Below are positions 30,849-39,289 of a DNA stretch of 64,000 nucleotides, piece after piece. Numbering within the stretch: position 1 is the first letter of the stretch; each line of letters begins with the position of its first letter. A program made the position numbers and the translations under genes. The DNA comes from Pandoraea vervacti (lineage in GTDB: Bacteria; Pseudomonadota; Gammaproteobacteria; Burkholderiales; Burkholderiaceae): the NCBI RefSeq assembly GCF_000934605.2, contig NZ_CP010897.2, forward strand, positions 3,038,001 to 3,102,000, given 5' to 3'. Under the pieces are notes generated by a model that was not told the DNA's origin, did not search any database, and saw nothing but the letters and a program-made list of their open reading frames with translations.

Positions 30849-31837
30849 CCCGCGCTCGTGGCAGGTGCATCGCATCGCGCACCCTCACCTTCGCTGCGAT
30901 CGCCCTCGGGGGCCTCGCCCTGGACCCCGGCGCGTTTGCGCAGACGTGCTCGGTCGGCACGCCCAGCCTCGCCTTTGCCGCCTTCAGTCCCATCTCCGGC
31001 TTTGCGCTCTCGGCAACCGGTACGTTTCCCGTGTCGTGCACGTGGCCCGCGCTCGGCGGCAATCCAAACGTCAAGCTATGTCTTGCGCTTGGCGCCCCCC
31101 AGCCGCTTGTCCTCTCCAGCCCCGGTAACGCTGGGAGCACCATCAATTTCGGACTCTTCACCGACCCCTCGTTTTCCAACGCCTGGGGCAGTGGCGTGAG
31201 CAACGTGATCTCGCTCACGATCGTTCGTCCATTACTGGGCGCAACCGTGACGCAGAACGTGAACTTCTATGGAAGGATCCCCGCCGGGCAAACGACTGTG
31301 CCCACGTCCGGCAGCGGCAACACCGTCTACTCGCGCACGTTCGTGTCGGCCGAGACGTCGCTGCAATACGCGTCATATGCCGCGCTCGCGCCGGCGCCCG
31401 CATGCGGCGACGCCATGACGGCCGCGCCCGGCGCACCGTTCACCGTCAACGTGACGGTCATCAACAACTGCACGATTGCCGCGACCAACATCACGTTCGC
31501 CACCCAATCGACGCTTGCGAGTCCCGTGACCGCCACCGGACGACTGACGGTGCAGTGTACGAACAACGATGCGTTTCGCGTCGGTCTGTCAGGCGGATTG
31601 CAAGGCACGGTCACGTCGCGCGCCATGACGGGGCTCACGTCCAGCGTGAACTATCAGCTATATCTGGACAGCGGCTACGCCACCGTTTGGGGGGACGGCA
31701 CGTCCGGCACATCGCAACTCACCGGCGTGGGCACCGGTCTGGTTCAGGCGGTTCCGATCTATGCGCGTGTACCGGCGCAATCCACACCGCCGCCCGGGGT
31801 CTATACCGACACGGTGACGGCCACGATCGAGTTCTGA
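30845..31837 (+). CDS. Two-domain SCPU tip adhesin (CsuE-like)
   Basis: A 330-residue secreted protein with signal peptide ending near AFAQTCSVG and two SCPU-like halves: residues 34-180 (lectin/adhesin-like, starting TCSVGTPSLAFAAF) and 190-330 (pilin-like, with VIVINNCTIAATNITFA-type motif, VQCTNNDAFRVGLSGG, and the C-terminal YTDTVTATIEF). Two-domain subunits of this type sit at the tip in archaic pili and bind surfaces. The start ATG overlaps the usher stop by four bases. It ends the operon, convergent with astA. Confidence 0.88.
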   Translation: MTRARGRCIASRTLTFAAIALGGLALDPGAFAQTCSVGTPSLAFAAFSPISGFALSATGTFPVSCTWPALGGNPNVKLCLALGAPQPLVLSSPGNAGSTINFGLFTDPSFSNAWGSGVSNVISLTIVRPLLGATVTQNVNFYGRIPAGQTTVPTSGSGNTVYSRTFVSAETSLQYASYAALAPAPACGDAMTAAPGAPFTVNVTVINNCTIAATNITFATQSTLASPVTATGRLTVQCTNNDAFRVGLSGGLQGTVTSRAMTGLTSSVNYQLYLDSGYATVWGDGTSGTSQLTGVGTGLVQAVPIYARVPAQSTPPPGVYTDTVTATIEF

Positions 31838-31875
31838 GCAATCCGCGTGGCCGACGCAGGCGACGGGTTGAAGGC

Positions 31876-31908
31876 GACGTGCAAAAGACGTGCTGCAGAC
31901 GTGCAACA
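31876..31908 (+). repeat. 11 bp tandem array, three units, downstream of pilus genes
   Basis: GACGTGC occurs at 31876, 31887 and 31898, exactly 11 bases apart, in the short spacer between the convergent adhesin and astA genes. Units are GACGTGC followed by AAAA, TGCA and AACA. Confidence 0.75.
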
Positions 31909-31928
31909 AACGGTAGTAGCGAAGCCGC

Positions 31929-33146
31929 CTAGACGGCCTCGGCACGCGGCGGCTTGAGCGGCAGCACCTGTACGCGATCCCCGTGTTTGACGCCCAACGC
32001 CTTTGCGGCGTGCGCCGTCATGGAAAACGCGCGTCGCTCCGGGCGGCCGGTCAGCAGCGTGGCACGAAAGCCTTCGAGACTCAGGCAGGCGACGAGATAC
32101 GGTTCGGCATTGGCCACTGCCGGCGCCGGATTGCCGCTCTCGGATGACACGATGTTGACCGACAGATATCGACTGTCGCGCGCCGCGCGCAAATCGGCCA
32201 CACGGGCTTCGAGCACCGGCCCGCTGTCGAAAATGTCGACATGCGCGCCGGAGCGCATTCCCTCCTGTTCCAGCAGACGACGCGCCGGCAGTGTGTCCCG
32301 ATGCGTGACGCCAATGGCGGCCTGTGCCTGCGGCGACAGGAAATCGACGTAGATGGGGTACTTCGGCATCAGTTCGGCAACGAACGATTTCTTGCCGATG
32401 GACGTCAGGTAGTCGGCCTGATCGAAGTCGATCTTGAAAAAGTGCTGGCCGAGCGACTGCCAGAACGGGCTTTGCCCTTCGTCATCGAAGAATCCGCGCA
32501 ATTCTGCGCACACCTGCGGGCCGAAGCGTTCCGGGAACTGCGCCATGAACAGAAAGCGCGCTTTGGATAACAACGCCCCGTTTCCATGGCCGCGCCACTT
32601 CGGATCGAGCAGCAACGAGCAGAGTTCGCTGTAGCCCGTGAGATCGTTGGAGAGCGAGAGCGTCAGCATGCGCGACCAGACGTTGAGCTCGCGGCTCGCA
32701 TGCACGATGGTGTCTTTGCGATACGTATAGAACGGCTGATCAAGCCCAACGGCCGCCTCCAGCCCGCACACGCCGGCGATCTCGCCGGTGTCCACGTCTT
32801 CCATCACGAACAGATAGCCTTGCTCGGCCGTGGGTGCGGTGCCTCCGAGCGTCGCCGCCACCCGCGCCAGACGCGCCTCCAGCGCCGCCCGGTCCGGCTT
32901 GAACGATGTCATGCCGGGGCCGGCTAGCGCCGCCAGCGCCAGCAGTGCGGGCAAATCGGCGGGCCGAGCGAGCCGCACCACACGCAATGAATTCGCCGCG
33001 CCCTCACCCATGAGGCTCACGTCCGTGTCGGCGTCGGCCGCGGGGACCGCCGCATGGCCTGTCGCTTTCGACGCTTTCGAGGCTTTCGAAGGGGTCGGCG
33101 TTTGCATGGTGTGTACGGTGCGCGTGGTGTGCGTCATGTGAAGCAT
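31929..33146 (-). CDS. astA: Arginine N-succinyltransferase
   Basis: First committed enzyme of the AST pathway, transferring succinyl from succinyl-CoA to arginine. Family features: LRVVRLARPADLPALLALAA, MTSFKPDRAALEARLA, FYTYRKDTIVHASRELNVWS, LLLDPKWRGHGNGALLSKARFLFMA and FFDDEGQSPFWQSLG. The frame runs up to 33185, but that lies inside a terminator hairpin, so I use the first ATG past it (33146). Residues up to about 45 are a low-complexity extension (TPSKASKASKA) made by a 9 bp repeat; ATGs at 33137, 33107 and 33011 are alternatives, and 33011 fits family length best. It follows astC on the same strand. Confidence 0.9.
   Translation of the reverse strand: MLHMTHTTRTVHTMQTPTPSKASKASKATGHAAVPAADADTDVSLMGEGAANSLRVVRLARPADLPALLALAALAGPGMTSFKPDRAALEARLARVAATLGGTAPTAEQGYLFVMEDVDTGEIAGVCGLEAAVGLDQPFYTYRKDTIVHASRELNVWSRMLTLSLSNDLTGYSELCSLLLDPKWRGHGNGALLSKARFLFMAQFPERFGPQVCAELRGFFDDEGQSPFWQSLGQHFFKIDFDQADYLTSIGKKSFVAELMPKYPIYVDFLSPQAQAAIGVTHRDTLPARRLLEQEGMRSGAHVDIFDSGPVLEARVADLRAARDSRYLSVNIVSSESGNPAPAVANAEPYLVACLSLEGFRATLLTGRPERRAFSMTAHAAKALGVKHGDRVQVLPLKPPRAEAV
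33064..33090 (-). repeat. 9 bp tandem repeat in the astA leader
   Basis: Three units, GCTTTCGAC, GCTTTCGAG and GCTTTCGAA, encode SKASKASKA on the minus strand near the N-terminus of AstA. If translation begins at 33011 this array is in the untranslated leader. Confidence 0.8.
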
Positions 33147-33160
33147 CCCGTCATTTGGAT

Positions 33161-33202
33161 GAAAAACGGGCCGGAGCGACGTCACCCGTCGGTCCGGCCC
33201 GT
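33161..33202 (-). terminator. Intrinsic terminator between astC and astA
   Basis: ACGGGCCGGA (33166-33175) pairs with TCCGGCCCGT (33193-33202), and an inner CGACG/CGTCG extends the stem. Read on the minus strand the stem is followed by TTTTTC. It lies 43 bases past the astC stop and before any sensible astA start, so it should end or attenuate transcription between the two genes. Confidence 0.85.
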
Positions 33203-33244
33203 CGTCCTGGGCATGGGCTCAGGTCCTGGCGTTCAATGAGGCGA

Positions 33245-34486
33245 TCAGGCGGCCTTTGCCGTTGCGGCCACCGTAGCGACCGCCTTCTCCAGCGAAGCCA
33301 GACCCGCGTCGATGTCGGCGAACGGAATGTTCAGCGACGGCGCGAAGCGCACCACGTCGCCGCCCGCCACCAGCAGCATCAGGCCATGCTTTTCCGCCTC
33401 GACCACGATGTCCTTGGCGCGTCCGGCGAATGCTGGCTTGAGCACCGCGCCGATCAGCAGGCCCATGCCACGCACCTGCTCGAACACGCCGTGACGCGCA
33501 TTGATCGCCTCGATCCCCTTGATGAAGTGATCGTGACGGGCCTGCACGCCCTTGAGCGTTTCAGGCGTGTTGATCAGTTCCAGCACGCGACCCGCGATGG
33601 CCGTGGCGAGCGGATTGCCACCGTACGTGCAACCGTGCGTGCCCGGCGAGAAGCTCGCTGCGATCTTGCTCGTGGTCAGAATGCCGCCGATCGGATAGCC
33701 GTTGCCCAGCGCCTTGGCCGTGGTCAGGATGTCCGGCGTCACGCCATATTGCTCGTAGGCGTAGAGCGTGCCGGTACGACCGACGCCCGTCTGCACTTCG
33801 TCGAAAATTAGCAATGCGCCGTGTTGATCGCACAACTCGCGCAGCCCCTTCAGGAATTCGGGATCGGCGGGCAGCACGCCGCCCTCGCCCTGCACCGGTT
33901 CGACGATGACAGCTGCCGTGGCGTCCGAAATCGTCGCCTTGACGGTCTCGAGATCGTTGTACGGCAAATGCATGATGCCGGCCGGAATCGGACCGAAGCC
34001 TTCGGTGTACTTCGCCTGACCGCCCACGCTCACCGTGAACAGCGAACGACCGTGAAACGAGTTGTAGAACGAAATGATTTCGCTCTTTTCCTTGCCACCA
34101 CGCTCGGCGGCATGGTCGTAGGCGTAACGACGGGCGAGCTTGAGGGCGGCTTCGTTGGCTTCGAGGCCCGAATTGCAGAAGAACGCCTTGTCGGCGAACG
34201 TCGCTTCGGTCAGGGCCTTGGCCAGACGCAGCACCGGCTCGTTGGTGTAGCCGTTACCGATATGCCAGACCTTGCGGGCCTGATCTTCGATGACCTTCAC
34301 CAGTTCCGGATTGGCATGGCCTAGCGCGTTGACCGCGATACCGCCGGTGAAGTCGACATACTCGCGACCTTCCTGATCCCACATGCGCGAGCCTTCGCCG
34401 CGCACGGGCACCATCTGGGCAGGAGCGTAATTGGGCACCATCACGTCGTCGAACGTCTGGCGGGTCACAGCGATTTGCTGGCTCAT
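33245..34486 (-). CDS. astC: Succinylornithine/acetylornithine aminotransferase
   Basis: PLP-dependent class III aminotransferase, 413 residues from ATG 34486 (GAGGT just upstream). FDEVQTGVGRTGTLYAYEQY and the Schiff-base lysine in TTAKALGNGYPIGG are diagnostic of the ArgD/AstC/AruC group. In the AST pathway it converts succinylornithine to succinylglutamate semialdehyde; the same enzyme often also serves arginine biosynthesis as ArgD. Position between an amino-acid ABC transporter and astA favours the catabolic role. I cannot exclude an ArgD-only function. Confidence 0.9.
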   Translation of the reverse strand: MSQQIAVTRQTFDDVMVPNYAPAQMVPVRGEGSRMWDQEGREYVDFTGGIAVNALGHANPELVKVIEDQARKVWHIGNGYTNEPVLRLAKALTEATFADKAFFCNSGLEANEAALKLARRYAYDHAAERGGKEKSEIISFYNSFHGRSLFTVSVGGQAKYTEGFGPIPAGIMHLPYNDLETVKATISDATAAVIVEPVQGEGGVLPADPEFLKGLRELCDQHGALLIFDEVQTGVGRTGTLYAYEQYGVTPDILTTAKALGNGYPIGGILTTSKIAASFSPGTHGCTYGGNPLATAIAGRVLELINTPETLKGVQARHDHFIKGIEAINARHGVFEQVRGMGLLIGAVLKPAFAGRAKDIVVEAEKHGLMLLVAGGDVVRFAPSLNIPFADIDAGLASLEKAVATVAATAKAA

Positions 34487-34686
34487 GACTACCTCGTGAA
34501 ATCGGAGTGCAATCTGCGATTGCGGGGCAGGCCCGGACAAAGGTCGCTGCCCTGTGAAAAAACCTGGCGGTGGCTCAGGGTGCCTGCGACGCGCCGGCAC
34601 ATGAGGTCACTCGGCGCGCGTACCCTCGCATTGTAATCAGATGCGGCGCGCCGATGTACCCTCATCGTGCGCCGACATCGTGAGAA

Positions 34687-35409
34687 TTACAGGACTTTGC
34701 GCAAGAATTCCCGCGTGCGCTCGTGTTTGGGCGCCGTGAAGATCTGCTCGGGCTTGCCTTCTTCCATGATCACGCCCTGATCGATAAAGAAGACACGATC
34801 GGCGACTTCGCGGGCAAACCCCATTTCGTGGGTCACCACAACCATGGTCATGCCCTCTTCCGCGAGCGACTTCATGACTTCCAGCACTTCACCGACGAGT
34901 TCCGGATCGAGCGCCGACGTCGGCTCGTCGAACAGCATGACCGTGGGGTGCATCGCGAGCGCACGGGCAATGGCCACACGTTGCTGCTGGCCGCCGGAGA
35001 GCTGGTTCGGGAACGCATCGATCTTGTCGATCAGGCCAACCTTGCGCAGCAGTTGCTCAGCGATCGTCACCGCCTCCTGACGCTTGATACCGTTGACCTG
35101 CATTGGCGCGAGAACCAGATTCTCGAGCACCGACATATGCGGGAACAGGTTGAAACGCTGGAACACCATGCCCACGCTCGCGCGCATGGCGTTCATATCG
35201 GTCTTCGGGTCTTCCACGTGAAAACCGTTGACGAGCACTTCACCGCCGCTGACATCTTCCAGACCGTTCAGGCAGCGCAGGAACGTGCTCTTGCCCGAGC
35301 CCGAAGGCCCGATCACGCAGACCACTTCCTTTTCTTCGATGCGGCACGAAATGCCGCGCAGCACGTGCGACTCGCCGTACTGCTTTTGCAGGTTATTGAC
35401 GACGATCAC
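34687..35409 (-). CDS. Polar amino-acid ABC transporter ATP-binding protein
   Basis: About 240-residue ATPase of the GlnQ/HisP/AotP group. Walker A is GPSGSGKSTF, the Q-loop VGMVFQRFNLFPHM, the ABC signature LSGGQQQRVAIARALAM, Walker B VMLFDEPTSALDPELVG and the H-loop VVVTHEMGFAREV. Start: the frame opens at ATG 35442, but a GTG at 35409 (VIVVNNLQKQYG) aligns with family N-termini; both overlap the permease gene, implying translational coupling. Adjacent astC/astA make arginine or ornithine the likely substrate; this is inference. Confidence 0.92.
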   Translation of the reverse strand: MIVVNNLQKQYGESHVLRGISCRIEEKEVVCVIGPSGSGKSTFLRCLNGLEDVSGGEVLVNGFHVEDPKTDMNAMRASVGMVFQRFNLFPHMSVLENLVLAPMQVNGIKRQEAVTIAEQLLRKVGLIDKIDAFPNQLSGGQQQRVAIARALAMHPTVMLFDEPTSALDPELVGEVLEVMKSLAEEGMTMVVVTHEMGFAREVADRVFFIDQGVIMEEGKPEQIFTAPKHERTREFLRKVL

Positions 35410-36145
35410 CTTTGCCGTACCTCGTTTCCAGATGTTGAACAAATGCCGACAGCACCAGCGTGATCACCCAGTAGATGAGCGAAATCGTCAGATACGGCTC
35501 CCAGTAACGCGCATAGGCGCCCGATACCGTGCGCGCGGCGTATGCGAGCTCCGCCAGACCGATGGCCGACGCGAGCGACGAGTCCTTCACGATGGCGATG
35601 GCGTTGTTGCCCAGCGGCGGCAGCATGCGACGAAACGCCTGCGGCAGCACCACCTTGCGCAGCGTCTGCATGTAGGTCATGCCGAGCGAGCGCGCGGCTT
35701 CCGCCTGTCCACGGTCGATCGACTGGATACCCGCGCGGAAGATTTCCGACACGTACGCGCCCGCGTTCAGTGAGATGGCCAGCACCGCCGACATGAACGC
35801 GCCGTACTGCGAGCGGATTTCGCGGGCAAAGTCGCCGCTGACGATCAGACCACCCGACGGGTTGATCAGCACCGGCATCAGCGCGAAGTGGATCAGCAGG
35901 ATCTGCACGAACAGCGGCGTGCCACGGAAAAAGCTGACGTAGAAGCGCACCGGATATTGCACCGCGTAGCGCAGGAAATACTTATAGAAGCCGTGACGCG
36001 CTTCGGCCAGTCGACCGACGCCCAGCACAAGCCCAAGCAACGTGCCGGCGATCACACAGATCACCGTGCACTTGAGCGTCATCAGCGTGCCCTCGACGAA
36101 CAGAGGCATGTATTCGCTGATGATGTTCCACTGGAACCCACCCAT
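35393..36145 (-). CDS. Polar amino-acid ABC transporter permease
   Basis: A 250-residue inner-membrane permease of the HisM/GlnP family. After an N-terminal membrane segment (GTLMTLKCTVICVIAGTLLG) comes the family motif YVSFFRGTPLFVQILLIHF, and the cytoplasmic EAA loop QAEAARSLGMTYMQTLRKVVLPQAFR that contacts the ATPase. Only one permease gene is present, so a homodimeric channel as in GlnP-type systems is expected, unlike the two-permease HisQM/AotQM type. Confidence 0.93.
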   Translation of the reverse strand: MGGFQWNIISEYMPLFVEGTLMTLKCTVICVIAGTLLGLVLGVGRLAEARHGFYKYFLRYAVQYPVRFYVSFFRGTPLFVQILLIHFALMPVLINPSGGLIVSGDFAREIRSQYGAFMSAVLAISLNAGAYVSEIFRAGIQSIDRGQAEAARSLGMTYMQTLRKVVLPQAFRRMLPPLGNNAIAIVKDSSLASAIGLAELAYAARTVSGAYARYWEPYLTISLIYWVITLVLSAFVQHLETRYGKGDRRQ

Positions 36146-36189
36146 GAAGCACCTTTCTCACAAAATGAAACGAACCGGCTGCCCGGCGG

Positions 36190-36248
36190 AAAAACGCACG
36201 CGGCCCGGGGGTTGACGTCGGCAATCGACGATCAGCTCACGGGCCGCG
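36190..36248 (-). terminator. Stem-loop between binding-protein and permease genes
   Basis: CGCGGCCCG (36199-36207) and CGGGCCGCG (36240-36248) form a 9 bp GC stem enclosing 32 bases; on the minus strand five Ts follow four bases later. It likely gives partial termination or mRNA stabilisation so that the binding protein is made in excess over the membrane components. Confidence 0.65.
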
Positions 36249-36309
36249 AGTGGCCAGAGTCTCTGGCGCGCGTGGCGCGAATCTTGCACGCGTTAAAGGG
36301 GCTCGCCTG

Positions 36310-37089
36310 TTACTGCTGCGGCAGGGTCGGCACGTCGGCATCGAACCACTGCTTGTAGATCTTGGCGTACGTACCGTCGGCCACGATCTTCTTCAGGCCG
36401 GTATTGATCTTGTCCAAAGCAACCTTGTTGCCCTTCTTCACGGCGATGCCGAAGTACTGGCGCTTGAACTTGTTGTCATAGACCAGCTTGAACGGCTTTT
36501 CCGGATGGCTCTTGATGTAGAACTTGATCACGCCGACATCGCCCACGGCAGCGTCCACACCGCCACGATACAGTTCTTCGAGCATCAGCGGCGTGTTGTC
36601 GAAGCGACGGATGGCAGTGCTGGCACGGCCCAGCTCTTCCGACACGGCGATATCGCCCGTGCTCGAATTCACCACACCGACCTGAAGCTTCTTCAGATCG
36701 GCCAGGCCGGCGACTTTGGCGCCCGGCGCGGTAATGATGACCTGATCGGCCGGGAAGTACGGTGCCGAGAAGTCGACCATTTCACGACGCTTGTCGGTAA
36801 TGGTGATGCCGGAAATGATGATGTCGCGATCGCCCTGGTCGAGCGTGGCGAAGATGCCTTCCCACGGGGTGCTGACCAGCTTAACGTTGAAGCCGCCGGC
36901 CTTGCCGACCGCCTTGATGATGTCGATATCGAAGCCGACCAGTTCCTTTTGCGGCGTTTCGAATTCGAACGGACGGTACGTGCCGCCTGCGCCCACGGTG
37001 TAGGTGGGATCGGCTGCCTGCGCGGCCGGCAGCGCGGCGAAGGTCGTCAGAATACAGGCGGCGGCCAGCACCAGGCGCTTCGTCAACAT
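36310..37089 (-). CDS. Periplasmic amino-acid binding protein
   Basis: A 259-residue class-3 solute-binding protein with a signal peptide cleaved after LPAAQA. Lobe 1 has TYRPFEFETPQKELVGFDID and GDRDIIISGITITDKRREMV; lobe 2 has DLKKLQVGVVNSSTGD, a ligand-contacting loop, and GGVDAAVGDVGVIKFY. The arginine/lysine/ornithine or glutamine group is likely; the GITITDKRRE segment is typical of the broad polar amino-acid family. First gene of the transporter operon. Confidence 0.93.
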   Translation of the reverse strand: MLTKRLVLAAACILTTFAALPAAQAADPTYTVGAGGTYRPFEFETPQKELVGFDIDIIKAVGKAGGFNVKLVSTPWEGIFATLDQGDRDIIISGITITDKRREMVDFSAPYFPADQVIITAPGAKVAGLADLKKLQVGVVNSSTGDIAVSEELGRASTAIRRFDNTPLMLEELYRGGVDAAVGDVGVIKFYIKSHPEKPFKLVYDNKFKRQYFGIAVKKGNKVALDKINTGLKKIVADGTYAKIYKQWFDADVPTLPQQ

Positions 37090-37153
37090 ATTGATTTCCT
37101 TGGCGAGAATTCTTGAAAGAGCGCAATGATACTCCTCGCTGCCCCCGAAACGT

Positions 37154-37177
37154 AAAAAACCCGCCGAAGCGGGTTTT
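37154..37177. terminator. Intrinsic terminator after the acetolactate synthase-like gene
   Basis: AAACCCGC-cgaa-GCGGGTTTT is a compact tetraloop hairpin. Read on the minus strand it is followed by TTTTTT, so it ends the acetolactate synthase-like transcript 120 bases past its stop; the opposite strand has TTTTC and may work weakly. Confidence 0.85.
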
Positions 37178-37299
37178 CACGTTGCGCTCTCGCGACGCGA
37201 TGTGAAATTCTCACCGGACGATAATGCCCGCAGGCGGCTCGGGGGGCGCAGGACACCGCGCATGCAGTGCCCTGCCGGCCCCTGGCGAACGCCTCGAAT

Positions 37300-39120
37300 T
37301 CAGAATGCGCCCGCCGCAATCGGGCCGGCAGCCTCACCGGGACCGAAAACGACGTCGCGATACGTCTTGCCTGCCGGAATCATCGGGTAGACATCGTCTT
37401 CGCGAGCGACGAGCACATCGAGCAAATACGGCTCGCTCGGGTCCTGAAGCATACGGGCCAGCGCGGCCGGCAGTTGTTCCGCGCGGGTCACGCGCGCGCC
37501 CGCCACGCCGTATCCTGCCGCGATCGTCACGAAGTCAGGGTACGGATGGCCCTCGTCCGCCCCCTGCGCAGCGTTGGGATCGACCAGCGAGGACGCCACA
37601 CGGTTACGCGAATAGATCATGTCCTGCCACTGCCGCACCATGCCCAGCCACTGGTTGTTGATGACCAGCACCTTCACGCCCAGCCCATAGCGTCGGCACG
37701 TCGACAACTCGTTGACGGACATGTTCAGGCTGCCGTCACCGTCGATATCGATGACCGGCACGTCGGGAAGCGCCACTTTCGCGCCGATAGCCGCCGGCAA
37801 ACCGAACCCCATCGTTCCGAACCCGGCACTCGAGAGAAACGTGCGCGGTTCGCGAAGACGCAAATGCTGCATGGCCCACATCTGATGCTGTCCCACGCCG
37901 GTCGTGACGACCGCTTCAGGCGGCAACAACGCCGCGAGCGAGGCAATGACATCCACCCCGGTCAGCACACCCGCAGCGTCAGGGCCGGCGGGTTGCGGCG
38001 CGCGCAGCGGATGCGCTTCGCGGCGCTCGCGCAAATAGGCATGCCACGCTGGCACGTCGCGGCGCTTCGCGTGCGCCAGCAGGCCAGCAAACGCATCGCG
38101 CAGGTCCGCGTGCACACCAAGCGTGACCGGTTTGTTTTTGCCGATTTCGGCGGCATCGACGTCGATGTGGACGATTTTGGCGTGACGGGCAAACGATGCC
38201 GGATCGCCGATCACCCGATCGTCGAACCGCACCCCGAGCGCCAGCACAAGATCCGCCTCGTTGACAGCGACATTGGCCACATGAGCGCCATGCATGCCGA
38301 GCGGGCCGAGCAACAGCGCGTGGGCATCGGGCATCGCCCCCAGCCCCATCATGGTGAGCGCGACCGGACAATCGAGTGCCTCGGACAGCGCCACGAGTTG
38401 CGCCCCGGTGCCCGAGGCGATCACACCACCGCCGGCGTAGATCACCGGCCGTTCGCTTTGCGAAAGCAATGCCGCGATGCGTTGCGCCGTTTCGTCGCTC
38501 ATGCCAGCAGGCACGGCGGACGTGACGCGCTTGTCGGTAGGCTGGTCGGGACGCGCCTGCTGGATGTCCTTCGGGAAGTCGAGCAACACCGGGCCGGGAC
38601 GTCCCGCCAACGCACAGGCCGCGGCTTCACGCAGCGCCGCCGGGATGTCGCGCGCCTCACGCACCTGACGGGCCAGCTTCGTAACCGGCCGGGTAATGGC
38701 GACGATGTCCACTTCCTGGAACGCATTCTTTCCCAGCCAATGGGTCGCCACGTTCCCGGTGATGGCAAGAATCGGCACGGAGTCGCTGGCCGCATCGGCA
38801 ATCCCCGTGACCAGATTGGTGGCGCCCGGCCCCGACGTGGCAAGACATACGCCCAGCTTGCCGGTCGCACGGGCATAACCCTGCGCGCCGAAGACCGAAC
38901 CTTGCTCGTGCTCGGTCCGTACCAGCGTGATGGACACCCGCGAGAGTGCGTCGAGCATTTCGAGATTGGCCCCGCCCGGATAGCAGAACACCGTATCGAT
39001 GCCAATATCGACCAGCGTGCGTGCAATGAGATCTGCGCCTTTGGCAGACAACGGAGCAACAGGCTGGGCGACGGCACCGGTCGCGGTTTCGGCAGCGGGC
39101 AAAGTCAAATCGAGTTTCAT
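37300..39120 (-). CDS. Acetolactate synthase-like TPP enzyme, large-subunit type
   Basis: A 606-residue ThDP-dependent enzyme of the acetolactate/acetohydroxyacid synthase family. The catalytic Glu lies in VRTEHEQGSVFGAQGYAR, preceded by VFCYPGGANLEMLDAL; the ThDP/Mg motif is IDIDGDGSLNMSVNELST to VINN, and a central Rossmann-like domain is intact. Acetolactate from two pyruvates is the expected reaction, but no ilvN regulatory subunit or ilvC is adjacent, so this is a stand-alone paralogue, perhaps a catabolic acetolactate synthase or another carboligase. It is divergent from an Lrp-type regulator. The exact reaction is uncertain. Confidence 0.88.
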   Translation of the reverse strand: MKLDLTLPAAETATGAVAQPVAPLSAKGADLIARTLVDIGIDTVFCYPGGANLEMLDALSRVSITLVRTEHEQGSVFGAQGYARATGKLGVCLATSGPGATNLVTGIADAASDSVPILAITGNVATHWLGKNAFQEVDIVAITRPVTKLARQVREARDIPAALREAAACALAGRPGPVLLDFPKDIQQARPDQPTDKRVTSAVPAGMSDETAQRIAALLSQSERPVIYAGGGVIASGTGAQLVALSEALDCPVALTMMGLGAMPDAHALLLGPLGMHGAHVANVAVNEADLVLALGVRFDDRVIGDPASFARHAKIVHIDVDAAEIGKNKPVTLGVHADLRDAFAGLLAHAKRRDVPAWHAYLRERREAHPLRAPQPAGPDAAGVLTGVDVIASLAALLPPEAVVTTGVGQHQMWAMQHLRLREPRTFLSSAGFGTMGFGLPAAIGAKVALPDVPVIDIDGDGSLNMSVNELSTCRRYGLGVKVLVINNQWLGMVRQWQDMIYSRNRVASSLVDPNAAQGADEGHPYPDFVTIAAGYGVAGARVTRAEQLPAALARMLQDPSEPYLLDVLVAREDDVYPMIPAGKTYRDVVFGPGEAAGPIAAGAF

Positions 39121-39227
39121 GGGTATGGGGTTTCCTGCGGATTCAAACGAGCTTGAGGGAAGGCTTGCGGCACTATCACACAGGATGAGAGTTTACGGGG
39201 ATCGCTCGGTAAATGCTTCGCGTATCG

Positions 39228-39256
39228 TTGACAAAAGTGCGTTCATTTCACATGAT
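39228..39256 (+). promoter_or_regulatory. Sigma70-type promoter of the Lrp gene
   Basis: A perfect TTGACA at 39228-39233 is followed, 17 bases later, by CATGAT at 39251-39256 (four of six to TATAAT). The Lrp start codon is 34 bases beyond. It lies in the divergent gap, where autoregulation and control of the acetolactate synthase-like gene are plausible. Confidence 0.6.
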
Positions 39257-39289
39257 TCATTCAATTTTCGACGGCAACGGGAATAAATT

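Noticed and set aside
37267..39156. A 629-codon plus-strand frame opposite the acetolactate synthase-like gene
   Set aside because: Mirror of the real gene; composition is Arg/His/Gln-rich and no motif is recognisable.
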